Positions 17,772 to 26,281 of a stretch of 64,000 bases of DNA are shown piece after piece (position 1 is the stretch's first letter; each line of letters begins with the position of its first letter). The translations under genes were made by a program, and so were the position numbers. The notes below the pieces were generated by a model. That model worked only from the letters and a program-made list of their open reading frames with translations. It searched no databases and had not been told where the DNA came from. Source of the stretch: Schlesneria sp. Lineage in GTDB: Bacteria; Planctomycetota; Planctomycetia; Planctomycetales; Planctomycetaceae. The stretch is taken from contig JAQGHU010000040.1 of the NCBI GenBank assembly GCA_028291515.1, positions 62,001-126,000 on the forward strand, read 5' to 3'.

Positions 17772-18848
17772 GTGCGTATCTTTGTATCGGAATATATCGC
17801 TGGCGGAGGAATGGCGGGCCGTCCACTTCCTGCTTCGTTGCTGCGCGAAGGGCGAGCCATGCATGCCGCCGTGGTTGCAGATCTACTGGCAATCCCAGGG
17901 TGTCATGTCGCAACGACGTTGGATGAGAGACAGCGTGTTTCGTCAACGCTGCCACCCTCGCAATTTCTTGAGGTCGAATACGTCGATGAAACAGCGCGCG
18001 AACAGACCGCATTTGATCGGCTCTGCATCGAAACAAGTGCAACACTTGTGATCGCGCCAGAAACGGGTGGCGAACTGAATCGGCGAGTACAGCACGTAGT
18101 CGACTTGGGACGACTGGCGTTAAATTGCGCGTCCCACGCGATCGGTCTCTGTGGGGACAAGTTGCGTCTCGCCGAGCATCTCTTGAATCAAGGCATTGCC
18201 ACGATTCACACGCGCGCGGTTCCGGATAGCAAAAATCCCTGGGATGTTTTCGCTGGCGATTGCGTTGTCAAACCTCGTGATGGAGCTGGGTCCTGGTTGA
18301 CGTTTCTGGTTCCGGATCGCGATGCCGTCCGTTGGGAATGTGTTCGCGGTGAGATGAAGGCGGCTCACATGTTTGAGAGTGCGATCATTCAGCCGTACAT
18401 CGCAGGGGAGTCACTGTCTGTCGGATGCTTGTGCGACTCGGTTGGAAATGTCGAGGTATTTCCAATCGCACGTCAAAGCCTGAATGGCCCCAATTTCGAA
18501 TACCAAGGCGGCAGTCTGCCGGCCGAATTAGAGCCTCGGACAGTTGCCGCCATCCACGAACTTGCTCGATCGGCCTGCAAGTCGATTCACGGCTTGCGGG
18601 GCTACGTGGGTATCGATTTGCTGCTTCCAGATGCTAGCTCGATCAGTCCGCTAATCGTCGAGGTCAATCCGCGATTGACGACATCGTACATTGGTTATCG
18701 AAAACTCTGTCGCAATAACATCGCCGAGCGAATGCTGTCGGCCTCTGTCAGCGAATCGCTGCCGCCGCTCGATTGGAATTCGGGCTCGGTCACTTTTGAC
18801 GCTGCGGGAGACTGCCAACATCATATTGGCGGAGGGCCGTCGAGTTGA
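17772..18848 (+). CDS. ATP-grasp ligase, MfnD-like
   Basis: A 358-residue ATP-grasp enzyme. GTG at 17772 is the likely start. The N-terminus RIFVSEYIAGGGMAG resembles the tyramine-glutamate ligase (MfnD) group of methanofuran biosynthesis. ATP-binding Lys167 lies in CVVKPRDGAGSW, and the metal-binding triad Glu297-x-Asn299-x-Arg301 is in VEVNPRLTTSYIG. Planctomycetes are known to carry C1-transfer genes with methanofuran and tetrahydromethanopterin cofactors, so a role in that pathway is plausible. No other C1 gene is in this window, so the substrate remains a guess. The last 28 bases overlap the 3' end of the convergent flhB. Confidence 0.8.
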   Translation: MRIFVSEYIAGGGMAGRPLPASLLREGRAMHAAVVADLLAIPGCHVATTLDERQRVSSTLPPSQFLEVEYVDETAREQTAFDRLCIETSATLVIAPETGGELNRRVQHVVDLGRLALNCASHAIGLCGDKLRLAEHLLNQGIATIHTRAVPDSKNPWDVFAGDCVVKPRDGAGSWLTFLVPDRDAVRWECVRGEMKAAHMFESAIIQPYIAGESLSVGCLCDSVGNVEVFPIARQSLNGPNFEYQGGSLPAELEPRTVAAIHELARSACKSIHGLRGYVGIDLLLPDASSISPLIVEVNPRLTTSYIGYRKLCRNNIAERMLSASVSESLPPLDWNSGSVTFDAAGDCQHHIGGGPSS

Positions 18849-19609
18849 CGAGAAGCCTCGGCAACCGCCAACTCGCGTCGTCGACGTTTCAGACGCGGAT
18901 TCGTCTCGTCTTCTCGCTGTTCGCGACGGACCTCTTCGACCGTCATCATCAATCGACGTTCTGCCTGCCAGAATTGATAGCCATAGTCGGCGATCGCCAC
19001 TACGACCAGTGACAACGATAGAACGACGGCCAACTCTCCGATCAACATCGTCGAGATTGAGTAGATCACTGAAGGTGAGCCGGTCACCAGCGGATCGGCT
19101 GAGATGAGGCGCATGCGCGTATAGGTCATCAGGACTCCGAATAGAATCGCCAGCTTGATCATCGATAAAAATAATCCGAACCATGTCGACATCGACCACC
19201 ATCGGCCTAAACCGCGAGCCAAGTCGAGTCGCTCTAGCTGGGGGAGCACTGCTGTCGGTACCCATAAGAAGCCAGTCTGCACCAGGCTGGCCGCCGCTGC
19301 CGCCGCCGCGATCATAAACAGAATTGGGAGTAAGACGATACCGAGGCGCGTGGCAAGTTGAAGAAAGGTCTCGACGACAATCTGCTCATTAATTGATGTG
19401 GGCGGTTGCGACGACAAGGTGGAACGCATCATGCCGGACAGTTCGCTTCCCAAGCCAGGCCCAAACCACCAGACCCCAAGAGAAGCGAATAGCAACACGA
19501 ACGCACTGACAAAGTCAGTGCTGCGAGCCACTTCGCCTCGTGCGCGAGCTTCGCGACGCCGACGCTCTGTCGGTCGCTGCGTTCTTTCTCCAGTGTCATC
19601 GGCGGACAT
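18821..19609 (-). CDS. flhB: FlhB-like export protein lacking the autocleavage domain
   Basis: Membrane part of FlhB, the substrate-specificity switch of the flagellar/type III export gate. The N-terminal amphipathic block ERTQRPTERRRREARARGEV and four membrane helices (about residues 33-52, 89-118, 143-162, 184-210) are all present, with the cytoplasmic linker MTVEEVRREQREDETNPRLK. The protein then stops at residue 262, where ordinary FlhB (~350-380) continues into the domain with the Asn-Pro-Thr-His autocleavage site. No such motif is present in any frame downstream, where the convergent ATP-grasp gene lies. It is the last gene of fliOPQR-flhB, 30 bases after fliR. It may need a separately encoded C-terminal domain (FlhX-like) or may lack switching. 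Confidence 0.85.
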   Translation of the reverse strand: MSADDTGERTQRPTERRRREARARGEVARSTDFVSAFVLLFASLGVWWFGPGLGSELSGMMRSTLSSQPPTSINEQIVVETFLQLATRLGIVLLPILFMIAAAAAAASLVQTGFLWVPTAVLPQLERLDLARGLGRWWSMSTWFGLFLSMIKLAILFGVLMTYTRMRLISADPLVTGSPSVIYSISTMLIGELAVVLSLSLVVVAIADYGYQFWQAERRLMMTVEEVRREQREDETNPRLKRRRRELAVAEASRQLDGPPPI

Positions 19610-19639
19610 TCTTAGCTCTCACAACGCAGTGTCTGGACA

Positions 19640-20566
19640 TCAATCTTGAGCGGAGGGCGAGTCGATCTTGCTCGCCGCTATCTCAATCGTTTCTTGAACC
19701 GAAGACATCACCGCTTCTTGAATCCCCGGCAATGTCGCAGCCAGAACTAACATAGAGGCTGCTGCACGCAAAACAAACGCGATCGAGGCCAGTTCCCATC
19801 TCGATGATCGCCGGATCCAACTCAAAGTGAGATCGAGTAACGACATCGCCACAACGAACGGCACAGCAATCCGTAATCCCAAGATCAACGACTGCTGTGT
19901 CATTGCAATCAGTAACTCAGAAATGGAATTCGGCAGTCTCGTCAAGCCGACAGGAATTACATGAAACGTGTCGAGGATCAGACGAACGAGATGCAAGTGA
20001 CCATTCATTGGCAGCATGGTCAGAATCACGGCGATGCCAAATAGGCAGACCAGTTTCCCCGTCCCCGAGTCACCTGATGAGAAGTCGGGATTCAGGACCT
20101 GCCCCATCCCCAGTCCGCTATGCCGATCGATCCACTCACCGGCGAGTTTCAGGCCGGACAAGAAAATTGCAATCGACAGTGCCAGCGACACTCCGACTGC
20201 CGCGTTACAAATCATCCCCGCGACCAAGTCGGTTGATGACCAGTCTGCATCGATGGTAGAGAGTGCGGTCTGATCCAGCGGGCGAATCTCAACTCGTTCC
20301 AGATGCGAGACTGCACGTATCGATCGACCGTCATCAGGAGCGAGTCCGATTCCTGGAGCAACAATTAACGTCAGCAGTACGACCAAGCCGATGCGGATGG
20401 GCCATGGAAGTATCCCACGTTCAATCAACGGCCAGGCCAGGAAAAAGCCGGTCCACCGTGTGGCCACCAACAAAAAGACAGCAGCCCGCGCGACACCGTC
20501 ACCCGTCACCACTTGCAGAAGCTCGTGGGGGATGTTTCCAAACAAGGATTGAAAGAGCTGGTCCAT
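19640..20566 (-). CDS. fliR: Flagellar/type III export protein FliR
   Basis: Polytopic membrane protein of the export gate, 308 residues against ~260 in E. coli. Family features: RAAVFLLVATRWTGFFLAWPLIERGILPWPIRIG near the N-terminus, then IFLSGLKLAGEWIDRHSGLGMGQVLNPD and ILGLRIAVPFVVAMSLLDLTL. A periplasmic-like charged loop at about residues 78-105 (DGRSIRAVSHLERVEI) accounts for the extra length. It lies 25 bases after fliQ and 30 bases before flhB on the same strand. Confidence 0.92.
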   Translation of the reverse strand: MDQLFQSLFGNIPHELLQVVTGDGVARAAVFLLVATRWTGFFLAWPLIERGILPWPIRIGLVVLLTLIVAPGIGLAPDDGRSIRAVSHLERVEIRPLDQTALSTIDADWSSTDLVAGMICNAAVGVSLALSIAIFLSGLKLAGEWIDRHSGLGMGQVLNPDFSSGDSGTGKLVCLFGIAVILTMLPMNGHLHLVRLILDTFHVIPVGLTRLPNSISELLIAMTQQSLILGLRIAVPFVVAMSLLDLTLSWIRRSSRWELASIAFVLRAAASMLVLAATLPGIQEAVMSSVQETIEIAASKIDSPSAQD

Positions 20567-20591
20567 TGCAATGCCTTGTGACGCATGCCGG

Positions 20592-20858
20592 TCAGATCGT
20601 TCCCGGGATCCCTCGGATCAGATCAACCGCGTATTCAGACAACAATCCCAATCCCCATGGCATCAGCAGCAGCACCACGACAACCAGAGCAATCAGTCGA
20701 GGGACAAATGTCAGCGATTGGTCTTGCACCTGGGTCAGCCCCTGCAGCAGTCCCATCACCAGTCCAACTGCGAGGGCGACCAACAGGACTGGGCCACTGA
20801 TCATCAATACCAGCATCGCGGCGTTGCGGCAGAGTTCGATGGCAGTATCTGGAGTCAT
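20592..20858 (-). CDS. fliQ: Flagellar/type III export protein FliQ
   Basis: Small two-helix membrane subunit of the export gate, 88 residues as expected. The helices run [20 protein letters not shown] and [19 protein letters not shown], with the conserved loop [19 protein letters not shown] (the family Q-I-Q-E-x-T-L-x-F-x-P-K pattern). Its ATG overlaps the fliP stop in ATGA, which suggests coupled translation. Confidence 0.95.
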   Translation of the reverse strand: MTPDTAIELCRNAAMLVLMISGPVLLVALAVGLVMGLLQGLTQVQDQSLTFVPRLIALVVVVLLLMPWGLGLLSEYAVDLIRGIPGTI

Positions 20859-21811
20859 GCGAGTCGCACACTTTCCAGCAACATGCCGATCGTTAAGAAC
20901 CAGCCGTCGATCAGCACGAACAGCAGCAACTTGAACGGAAGCGAAACCATTGAAGGCGGCAGCATATTCAGACCGAGGCTGGTCAAGATAGAAGCCACAA
21001 CCAGATCGATCACCAGAAACGGAAGGAAGATTTGGAACCCAATCAGGAACGCGACTTTCAACTCGCTCAATAGATAAGCAGGAGCGAGGACATTCAGACC
21101 GACATCGTCGTAGCTCTTGGGTTCATTCCAATCGCTTGCCGCTTGTGACTTCGTTTCAGGCCGTTGGTAGTCGATCAGCATCCAGACGGCATCGGCGTTG
21201 CCCGCCTGATCGATTTGTCTAGCCATGAAGTCGCGCAATGGAGCCACTGTCTTCTGGAAGGCAGTGGCCTCGTCCAACGGTTGAATGCCTGCGACTGGGT
21301 TGGTGTAAGGATGAATTCCATCGTCGTAGGCTCGTTGCCAAACTGGCGACATAACCAGGAACGTCAGAAACATGGCGAGTGCCATCGAGATCTGCCCTGG
21401 CAAGGCTTGTGATGTGCCGAGTGCCTGCCTTAGTAGCCCCAGCACAATACTGAAGCGAACAAAGCACGTTGTCATCATCAGGATTGACGGAACCAGACCC
21501 AGGATCGTCACGGCGACGAGGACTCGTAGCGATGTTCCTACGGTTGCTGGATCGACATTCGGCAGGATCTCAGCAGCCTGCGCCTGGGCTGCGGCATCGA
21601 TCACCTTAGCCGCGTCGTCCAGACGACCGGGAGCAAGTTGCCCCACCTCGCGGTTTTGCTGCGGTCCTCGGACAGATGCTGGATTAGGGCGAGATTGACG
21701 CTCACTTTGCGCTGTGGCACTTTTTGGATCAGAAACAATGATGACCAGCGCAGCAATCAATGTTGCTGCGACAAGTCGGCTGCGGTAGTTCTGCGAATGG
21801 ATGCTATCCAC
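20855..21811 (-). CDS. fliP: Flagellar/type III export protein FliP
   Basis: Core pore subunit of the export gate, 318 residues. The start is GTG 21811, eight bases inside the end of fliO, with GGTGAGG nine bases upstream; the frame is open to 22078 only as antisense-like sequence over fliO. A signal peptide-like segment ([16 protein letters not shown]) is followed by a Gln/Ala-rich periplasmic linker (about 35-90). Signatures: [39 protein letters not shown] and [20 protein letters not shown]. The family name FliP is secure; flagellar rather than injectisome use is inferred from the fliO neighbour. Confidence 0.94.
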   Translation of the reverse strand: MDSIHSQNYRSRLVAATLIAALVIIVSDPKSATAQSERQSRPNPASVRGPQQNREVGQLAPGRLDDAAKVIDAAAQAQAAEILPNVDPATVGTSLRVLVAVTILGLVPSILMMTTCFVRFSIVLGLLRQALGTSQALPGQISMALAMFLTFLVMSPVWQRAYDDGIHPYTNPVAGIQPLDEATAFQKTVAPLRDFMARQIDQAGNADAVWMLIDYQRPETKSQAASDWNEPKSYDDVGLNVLAPAYLLSELKVAFLIGFQIFLPFLVIDLVVASILTSLGLNMLPPSMVSLPFKLLLFVLIDGWFLTIGMLLESVRLA

Positions 21812-22415
21812 GGCGTGAATCCTCACCGGGGAGTGGAGTTCGATGCGTTGCAGGGCGCAAAGTTGAGCCGAGTGGGCTGGCGGAAAAGTTGCTCGCCTGC
21901 TTGGAGTCACGTGGTGCATGGCAGGCGTCAACCAGTCGTCGCACTTCGGCCGGATCGGTGATCTCAGACAACGTTCTTGCCCCTTCGGGCGACACACTGA
22001 GCACGAGAACCCGGCCGCCGCAGCGGACCAGATGAATGGCGACTTTCTGTTCGAGCGATCGCCGACCCAGCAATTCAACGGCCTCGACCGGCAGACCGCG
22101 AGAAACGCCCAGATAGGGCTTTATCCAATAGGTCAGCGTGCCCAAAGCGGCAACGATCACAGACAAAGAGACGATCGTGGTCCAGAGTCCGTCCGTCGCA
22201 GACGTACTTTTTCGTTGCGGCGTCGCAATGGAATCGCGGCCGCCGTTTCGTGGAGGAAGCTTAATGGACGTGGCGGGCTGTCGAGGTCCTTCATTGAGAT
22301 CATCGTCGGCGCAGGCGACTGCCGACAGCGATACCGCAAACGCGAGCAACATCACCAATCTCAATGGTGATTGCAGGTTATGGCTTCGCAACATCCTTGT
22401 CGCACTCAGCTTCAT
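21804..22415 (-). CDS. fliO: FliO-like export gate assembly protein
   Basis: Poorly conserved family, so the call leans on position just before fliP as well as on structure. 203 residues: an N-terminal signal-like segment ([17 protein letters not shown]), a polar linker, one membrane helix ([20 protein letters not shown], ~78-97) and a cytoplasmic tail with [22 protein letters not shown] and [11 protein letters not shown], which matches the FliO beta-strand block. FliO helps assemble the FliP ring. Its last eight bases overlap fliP. No fliM or fliN is seen upstream in the window, so this is the start of the visible cluster. Confidence 0.82.
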   Translation of the reverse strand: MKLSATRMLRSHNLQSPLRLVMLLAFAVSLSAVACADDDLNEGPRQPATSIKLPPRNGGRDSIATPQRKSTSATDGLWTTIVSLSVIVAALGTLTYWIKPYLGVSRGLPVEAVELLGRRSLEQKVAIHLVRCGGRVLVLSVSPEGARTLSEITDPAEVRRLVDACHAPRDSKQASNFSASPLGSTLRPATHRTPLPGEDSRRG

Positions 22416-22552
22416 CCGTGACTAGCTCGCCCGTTTCCAAAGACATCCTGGTCGGCAGAATTTGCCGAAACTAGGGGGTCGATGAGATACCTGGCGCGGC
22501 GAAAACGGGCAAGATCAGATTTGACAACCGATTTGGCCGGGATCAAATGCCA

Positions 22553-22602
22553 AGGGCTCTCCAAGGCAAGCGGCGGAGACGACCACTTCCTCGGAGAGCC
22601 CT
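22553..22602. repeat. Long inverted repeat between fliO and the small secreted gene
   Basis: Arms AGGGCTCTCCAAGG (22553-22566) and CCTCGGAGAGCCCT (22589-22602) pair over 14 bases with one mismatch around a 22-base loop. On the minus strand the sequence continues TTGGCATTTG, not a true T-run. It could terminate transcription of the small secreted gene or act as an RNA structure before fliO. Confidence 0.5.
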
Positions 22603-22657
22603 GGTAACACCAACCACTCACGACGGACGTTCGATTAATTAGCGGTTCGAGATTCGA

Positions 22658-22870
22658 TCATCGGCTGAAAAACATTTGGCGCAGGGCGGCATTCTTACGC
22701 CGTTCCATTTCCATCAATCTTGCGAACGGCCCATCAGACTGCACGTTCTGAACTGCATAGCCGTTGCTGGGTTGAGCCGTGCTCGTGCGGATTCGGCGAT
22801 TCGATGCTTCGCTGTCTGTACAAACCAAAGTCATAACGGCCAACGCGGCCAATGCGATAAGCTTTTGCAT
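22658..22870 (-). CDS. Small secreted protein, unknown function
   Basis: A 70-residue product with a clear signal peptide (KLIALAALAVMTLVCTDSEA) and a short basic mature part ending ERRKNAALRQMFFSR. The ATG is preceded by AAGGAG at four bases, a strong ribosome-binding site, which makes this a believable gene despite its size. No known domain. It stands alone, 242 bases upstream of fliO on the same strand. Confidence 0.65.
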   Translation of the reverse strand: MQKLIALAALAVMTLVCTDSEASNRRIRTSTAQPSNGYAVQNVQSDGPFARLMEMERRKNAALRQMFFSR

Positions 22871-23404
22871 GCTGCTCCTTCATGGTCAGGAATCAGGTGA
22901 TTTCAATACGTCCAGGAAATACGGGCGAATCAGTCGACCAACACGGTTGTTGACGTCACGTTCAACAGTGCTGGCAGTACGCGAATCCACGACGTGTCGA
23001 CGACGTTGTGAACCCGGACTAGCCCATGACTGATTCTTCCGGCTCATTCGGCAAAAACTGCCGAAGCCCCTCTACACTAGTTTTCGACCAACATCGCGGG
23101 GTGGATTGAATCGATGGGGTCATGTTTTGTTGAATCACCCAAGGTGTTTCCACCTGTGTGGACTGACCTCAAAGCGATGGATTTGGCTGCCAAGCAACAT
23201 GGGTAAAGCATTCAGCTTGGGCGAACCGTCACGGCAAAAGCGGTCAATCCAAGCCTCGTAGCTCGTTGGAATCGATGCAATCGCTTTCTTCGAACCAGCA
23301 GTTCCCGTTCGCCGACAGGTCCGGAGGCAATTTGTCCGTGCAGCATGGGCTATGTTTGCATAGCGCGATCCCTGCGCTATCACTTAAACCGGCCGGAGCC
23401 ACCG
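22871..23404. other. Intergenic region upstream of the sugar transferase
   Basis: About 530 bases between the divergent small secreted gene and the sugar transferase. Frames here, such as 23135-23383 on the minus strand, have no ribosome-binding site and no protein-like pattern. I see no tRNA, repeat or clear promoter box. Confidence 0.5.
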
Positions 23405-24262
23405 ATGAGTGTCACTGTTGCAGAACCTGTTTCCGTACCTAAACCGCAAGATGGTGGATTTGCCGATCTGTTCGACCAGTACGTGGGCGACATGGATCTG
23501 CCTTCAACGGAGTGGTTTACCCGGCTCAAACTGGAACGACCGCGAAGAAATACGAAGTGTCTGGGTGAGACGACGCGGTTGCTGAAACGAGCCACTGATA
23601 TCCTCATCGCTTCAATCCTGCTAGTCACACTTGCTCCTCTGATGCTGCTGGTGGCCGTCGCGGTTCGCCTGACATCGCGCGGACCGGTCATCTTCAAGCA
23701 GACTCGCGTCGGATTGAATCTGCGTTCGAAGAAGACGGATCGACGTAGCAACATGGCAAATGCAGAGGCACCAAACGGTGTGGATCGCCGCGATCCCGAT
23801 CGTGACCGCCGTCGAGATCAAGGCTACGGCAAGCCGTTTACGCTCTATAAGTTCCGGACGATGAAAGTCGATGCGGAAAAGCACGGCGCTCAGTTCGCTG
23901 TGAAAGGCGATCCGCGGGTCACATGCATCGGTCGCTTCATGCGAAAGACGCGACTAGATGAACTTCCCCAGTTGTGGAACGTCCTACGTGGCGAGATGTC
24001 GCTGGTCGGACCGCGCCCGGAACGTCCCGAATTCATCGAGACGCTGTCTTCTGAGATTCCCAACTACATAAATAGATTGGGGTTAAAGCCAGGGCTGACA
24101 GGGCTGGCGCAGATCATCAATGGTTATGACAACAATATCGAGAGCTTCAGGCGCAAGGTGAATCTGGATCTGATGTATCTCCAGAACTGCTGTTTCTGGA
24201 ATGATTGCAAGATCCTGTTTCGCACGATTCGCGTTGTCTTAACAGGCAGCGGCGCGCTTTAG
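23405..24262 (+). CDS. Undecaprenyl-phosphate sugar transferase (bacterial sugar transferase family)
   Basis: Enzyme that loads the first sugar-1-phosphate on a polyprenyl-phosphate carrier for exopolysaccharide or similar glycan. I start at ATG 23405 with GGAG six bases upstream. A membrane helix ([21 protein letters not shown], residues 63-83) is followed by the catalytic domain: [21 protein letters not shown] (144-153), [31 protein letters not shown] and [14 protein letters not shown]. Length 285 residues. Odd: a hydrophilic insert of about 35 residues (~106-140; [13 protein letters not shown]) splits the normally adjacent RVG and YKFRTM blocks. A perfect terminator follows. No other polysaccharide genes are adjacent. 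Confidence 0.9.
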   Translation: MSVTVAEPVSVPKPQDGGFADLFDQYVGDMDLPSTEWFTRLKLERPRRNTKCLGETTRLLKRATDILIASILLVTLAPLMLLVAVAVRLTSRGPVIFKQTRVGLNLRSKKTDRRSNMANAEAPNGVDRRDPDRDRRRDQGYGKPFTLYKFRTMKVDAEKHGAQFAVKGDPRVTCIGRFMRKTRLDELPQLWNVLRGEMSLVGPRPERPEFIETLSSEIPNYINRLGLKPGLTGLAQIINGYDNNIESFRRKVNLDLMYLQNCCFWNDCKILFRTIRVVLTGSGAL

Positions 24263-24286
24263 AGCGGAATCGAAGCTGAAAAATGA

Positions 24287-24323
24287 CATCGGGCTGGCAA
24301 TCGCCAGCCCGATGTTTTTCTTT
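24287..24323. terminator. Bidirectional intrinsic terminator
   Basis: Perfect 12-base stem CATCGGGCTGGC / GCCAGCCCGATG (24287-24298 and 24303-24314) with loop AATC, followed on the plus strand by TTTTTCTTT and on the minus strand by TCATTTTTC. It serves the convergent sugar transferase and serA genes. Confidence 0.9.
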
Positions 24324-24325
24324 GC

Positions 24326-25963
24326 TTAGCGGCAAACCAGCCAGGGCAACGGTTCACCTGCACGTGGCAGTTTCACCAGTTCCACGCCAGTGACCGCAGG
24401 ATTCTTCGCCACTTCGGCCAACGTCGCAGCATCGGGTTCGTTATCGAGGTTCAGCACGGCGATCGCATCGCCACCTTGCTCGTTGCGCTCTCGTCCCAAC
24501 GCCATGTGGGCAATGTTGACGTTTCGTTGGCCGCAGACGGTGCCGATATAGCCGATGACACCGGGACGATCGATGTGCCGATAGAGCAGCAGCAACCCAT
24601 CGAGATAGGCATCGAGATGGAACTGATCGAGCCGCACCAGTCGCAAGAATTGCTTCCCGAAAATCGTCCCGGCAGCGGTGATTTCGCCGTTGTCGGTCAC
24701 GATCGTCGCGGAGACTAATGTCGAGAAATCGCCGGTTTCGTTCGACAACTCTTCCTTGATCTCGATGCCGCGTTCCTTGGCGAGCAAGTCGGCATTGACG
24801 ATATTCACATCCTCGGCCATCGCATTCATCAACAGTCCAGACGCAAAAGCGCTGGCGATCAACTGCGTTTTCATCGAAGCGGCTTCGCCCCGGAAGTTCA
24901 ACGTCGCCTTACGAACCCCGCCACCCTTGTTGAGTTGAGCAAGCAGCAACCCGAGTCGTCGACCAAGATCCAGATAGGGCTGAATCACGGCCATCTCGGC
25001 GGCTGAGACCGGCACCATGTTCATGGCATGGCGAACTTCGTTTCGCAACAAGAAGCCAGTAATGATTTCGACGGCTTCGATCGAGACCATTTCCTGGGCT
25101 TCTTCGGTGGAAGCACCCAGATGCGGTGTCGACAAGATCTGCGGCGTTTGTGCCAGGGTCCAGTCTTTCGGTGGCTCATCAACGAAGACATCCAGTGCCG
25201 CACCGGCGACATGTCCAGACTGGATCGCTGCCTGCAATGCTGCTTCGTCGATCAAGCCGCCGCGAGCTCCGTTGATCAGCCGGACTCCCTTTTTCATCTT
25301 CGCGATGCGTTCAGCATTGATCAGTCCGCGAGTTTCTGCGGTCATCGGCGTATGAAGGGTCAGAAAATCGCACTTTCCAACCAGATCATCGATATCGCGA
25401 TAGAGTTCGATCCCTTCATTGCGAGCCCGTTCCTCTGATAGGAACGGATCGTATCCCAGGACCTTCATCTCGAATGCGAGGCAGCGACGGGCGACGGTCA
25501 ATCCAATTCGGCCAAGACCGATCACGGCAATGGACTTTCCGGCCAGTTGGGTTCCCGTGAAGCTCTTTTTGTCCCATTTTCCGGCCTTCATTGAGGCAGC
25601 AGCCGGTGCGATGTTGCGAGCCATGGACAGCAGCAACGCCATCGCATGCTCGGCGGTCGAGGTGGTATTTCCCGCCGGGGTGTTCATCACGACGATTCCC
25701 TCCCGGGTCGCCGCGGGGAGATCGATATTATCGACGCCAACACCGGCTCGCACGATCACCTTCAGGCGTGGCTGATCTTTCAGCACTGCCGGGGTAAGCG
25801 TCGTGGCACTGCGAATGATAATTCCATCCGCCTCTTTCAGGTATTCGCGAACCTGTTCCGGGGTGTGCTTTCCGCTACGGACATCGACCTCAATGCCAGG
25901 GATGTCTTGCAACATGGCCAGTGCGGATTTGGACAAATCATCAGTAATAAGGACTCGGTACAT
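24326..25963 (-). CDS. serA: D-3-phosphoglycerate dehydrogenase
   Basis: First enzyme of serine synthesis, oxidising 3-phosphoglycerate with NAD. I start at ATG 25963 (MYRVLITDDLS); the frame is open to 26101 but that part is not protein-like. The product is 545 residues, the long three-domain type: substrate and NAD domains with VIGLGRIGLTVARR (~147), ARGGLIDEAAL and STPHLGAST (catalytic Arg, Glu, His), then an intervening domain from about 320 (NMVPVSAAEMAVIQPYL) and a C-terminal ACT domain (RPGVIGYIGTVCGQRNVNI, ~465-535) that often senses serine. No Shine-Dalgarno sequence is visible. Divergent from ispH. Confidence 0.96.
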   Translation of the reverse strand: MYRVLITDDLSKSALAMLQDIPGIEVDVRSGKHTPEQVREYLKEADGIIIRSATTLTPAVLKDQPRLKVIVRAGVGVDNIDLPAATREGIVVMNTPAGNTTSTAEHAMALLLSMARNIAPAAASMKAGKWDKKSFTGTQLAGKSIAVIGLGRIGLTVARRCLAFEMKVLGYDPFLSEERARNEGIELYRDIDDLVGKCDFLTLHTPMTAETRGLINAERIAKMKKGVRLINGARGGLIDEAALQAAIQSGHVAGAALDVFVDEPPKDWTLAQTPQILSTPHLGASTEEAQEMVSIEAVEIITGFLLRNEVRHAMNMVPVSAAEMAVIQPYLDLGRRLGLLLAQLNKGGGVRKATLNFRGEAASMKTQLIASAFASGLLMNAMAEDVNIVNADLLAKERGIEIKEELSNETGDFSTLVSATIVTDNGEITAAGTIFGKQFLRLVRLDQFHLDAYLDGLLLLYRHIDRPGVIGYIGTVCGQRNVNIAHMALGRERNEQGGDAIAVLNLDNEPDAATLAEVAKNPAVTGVELVKLPRAGEPLPWLVCR

Positions 25964-26281
25964 AATAAATCGACTGATTGATGCCTGGAGGGTATTGAAA
26001 CAGGCAGCGCACCGCTGCCGCGACCCCGAAATGCCTGCAATTGGCGGGTCACCTTTGGCCAAGAGCATACGCGGCAGAACTGGATGGGCCAAGTGTGACA
26101 CGGGATTCCGAAGACCGGTGCATCAATGTTGACCGTTTCGTAATTCAGGAACGAGACCGCAATTGATTTTGAGAAGTGGGGAACTTCCAAAATGGTTTCC
26201 GCGCAGGATTCGGCGTGCCAGCAACTTCTGCTAGAATCCATTGGCGGAAAAACGACAACCGAGAATGGAGTTCTGATTCGA
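25964..26281. other. Divergent promoter region of serA and ispH
   Basis: About 318 bases between two divergent start codons. Frames extend into it from both genes but the sequence is not protein-like. Promoters for both should lie here; I cannot name the boxes with confidence, and I see no riboswitch-like fold. Confidence 0.45.

Noticed and set aside
22412-22621. 69-codon minus-strand frame ending at the fliO start
   Set aside because: Would span the strong inverted repeat; product is not like FliN or any known export protein.
23135-23383. 82-codon minus-strand frame in the gap before the sugar transferase
   Set aside because: No ribosome-binding site and no protein-like pattern.
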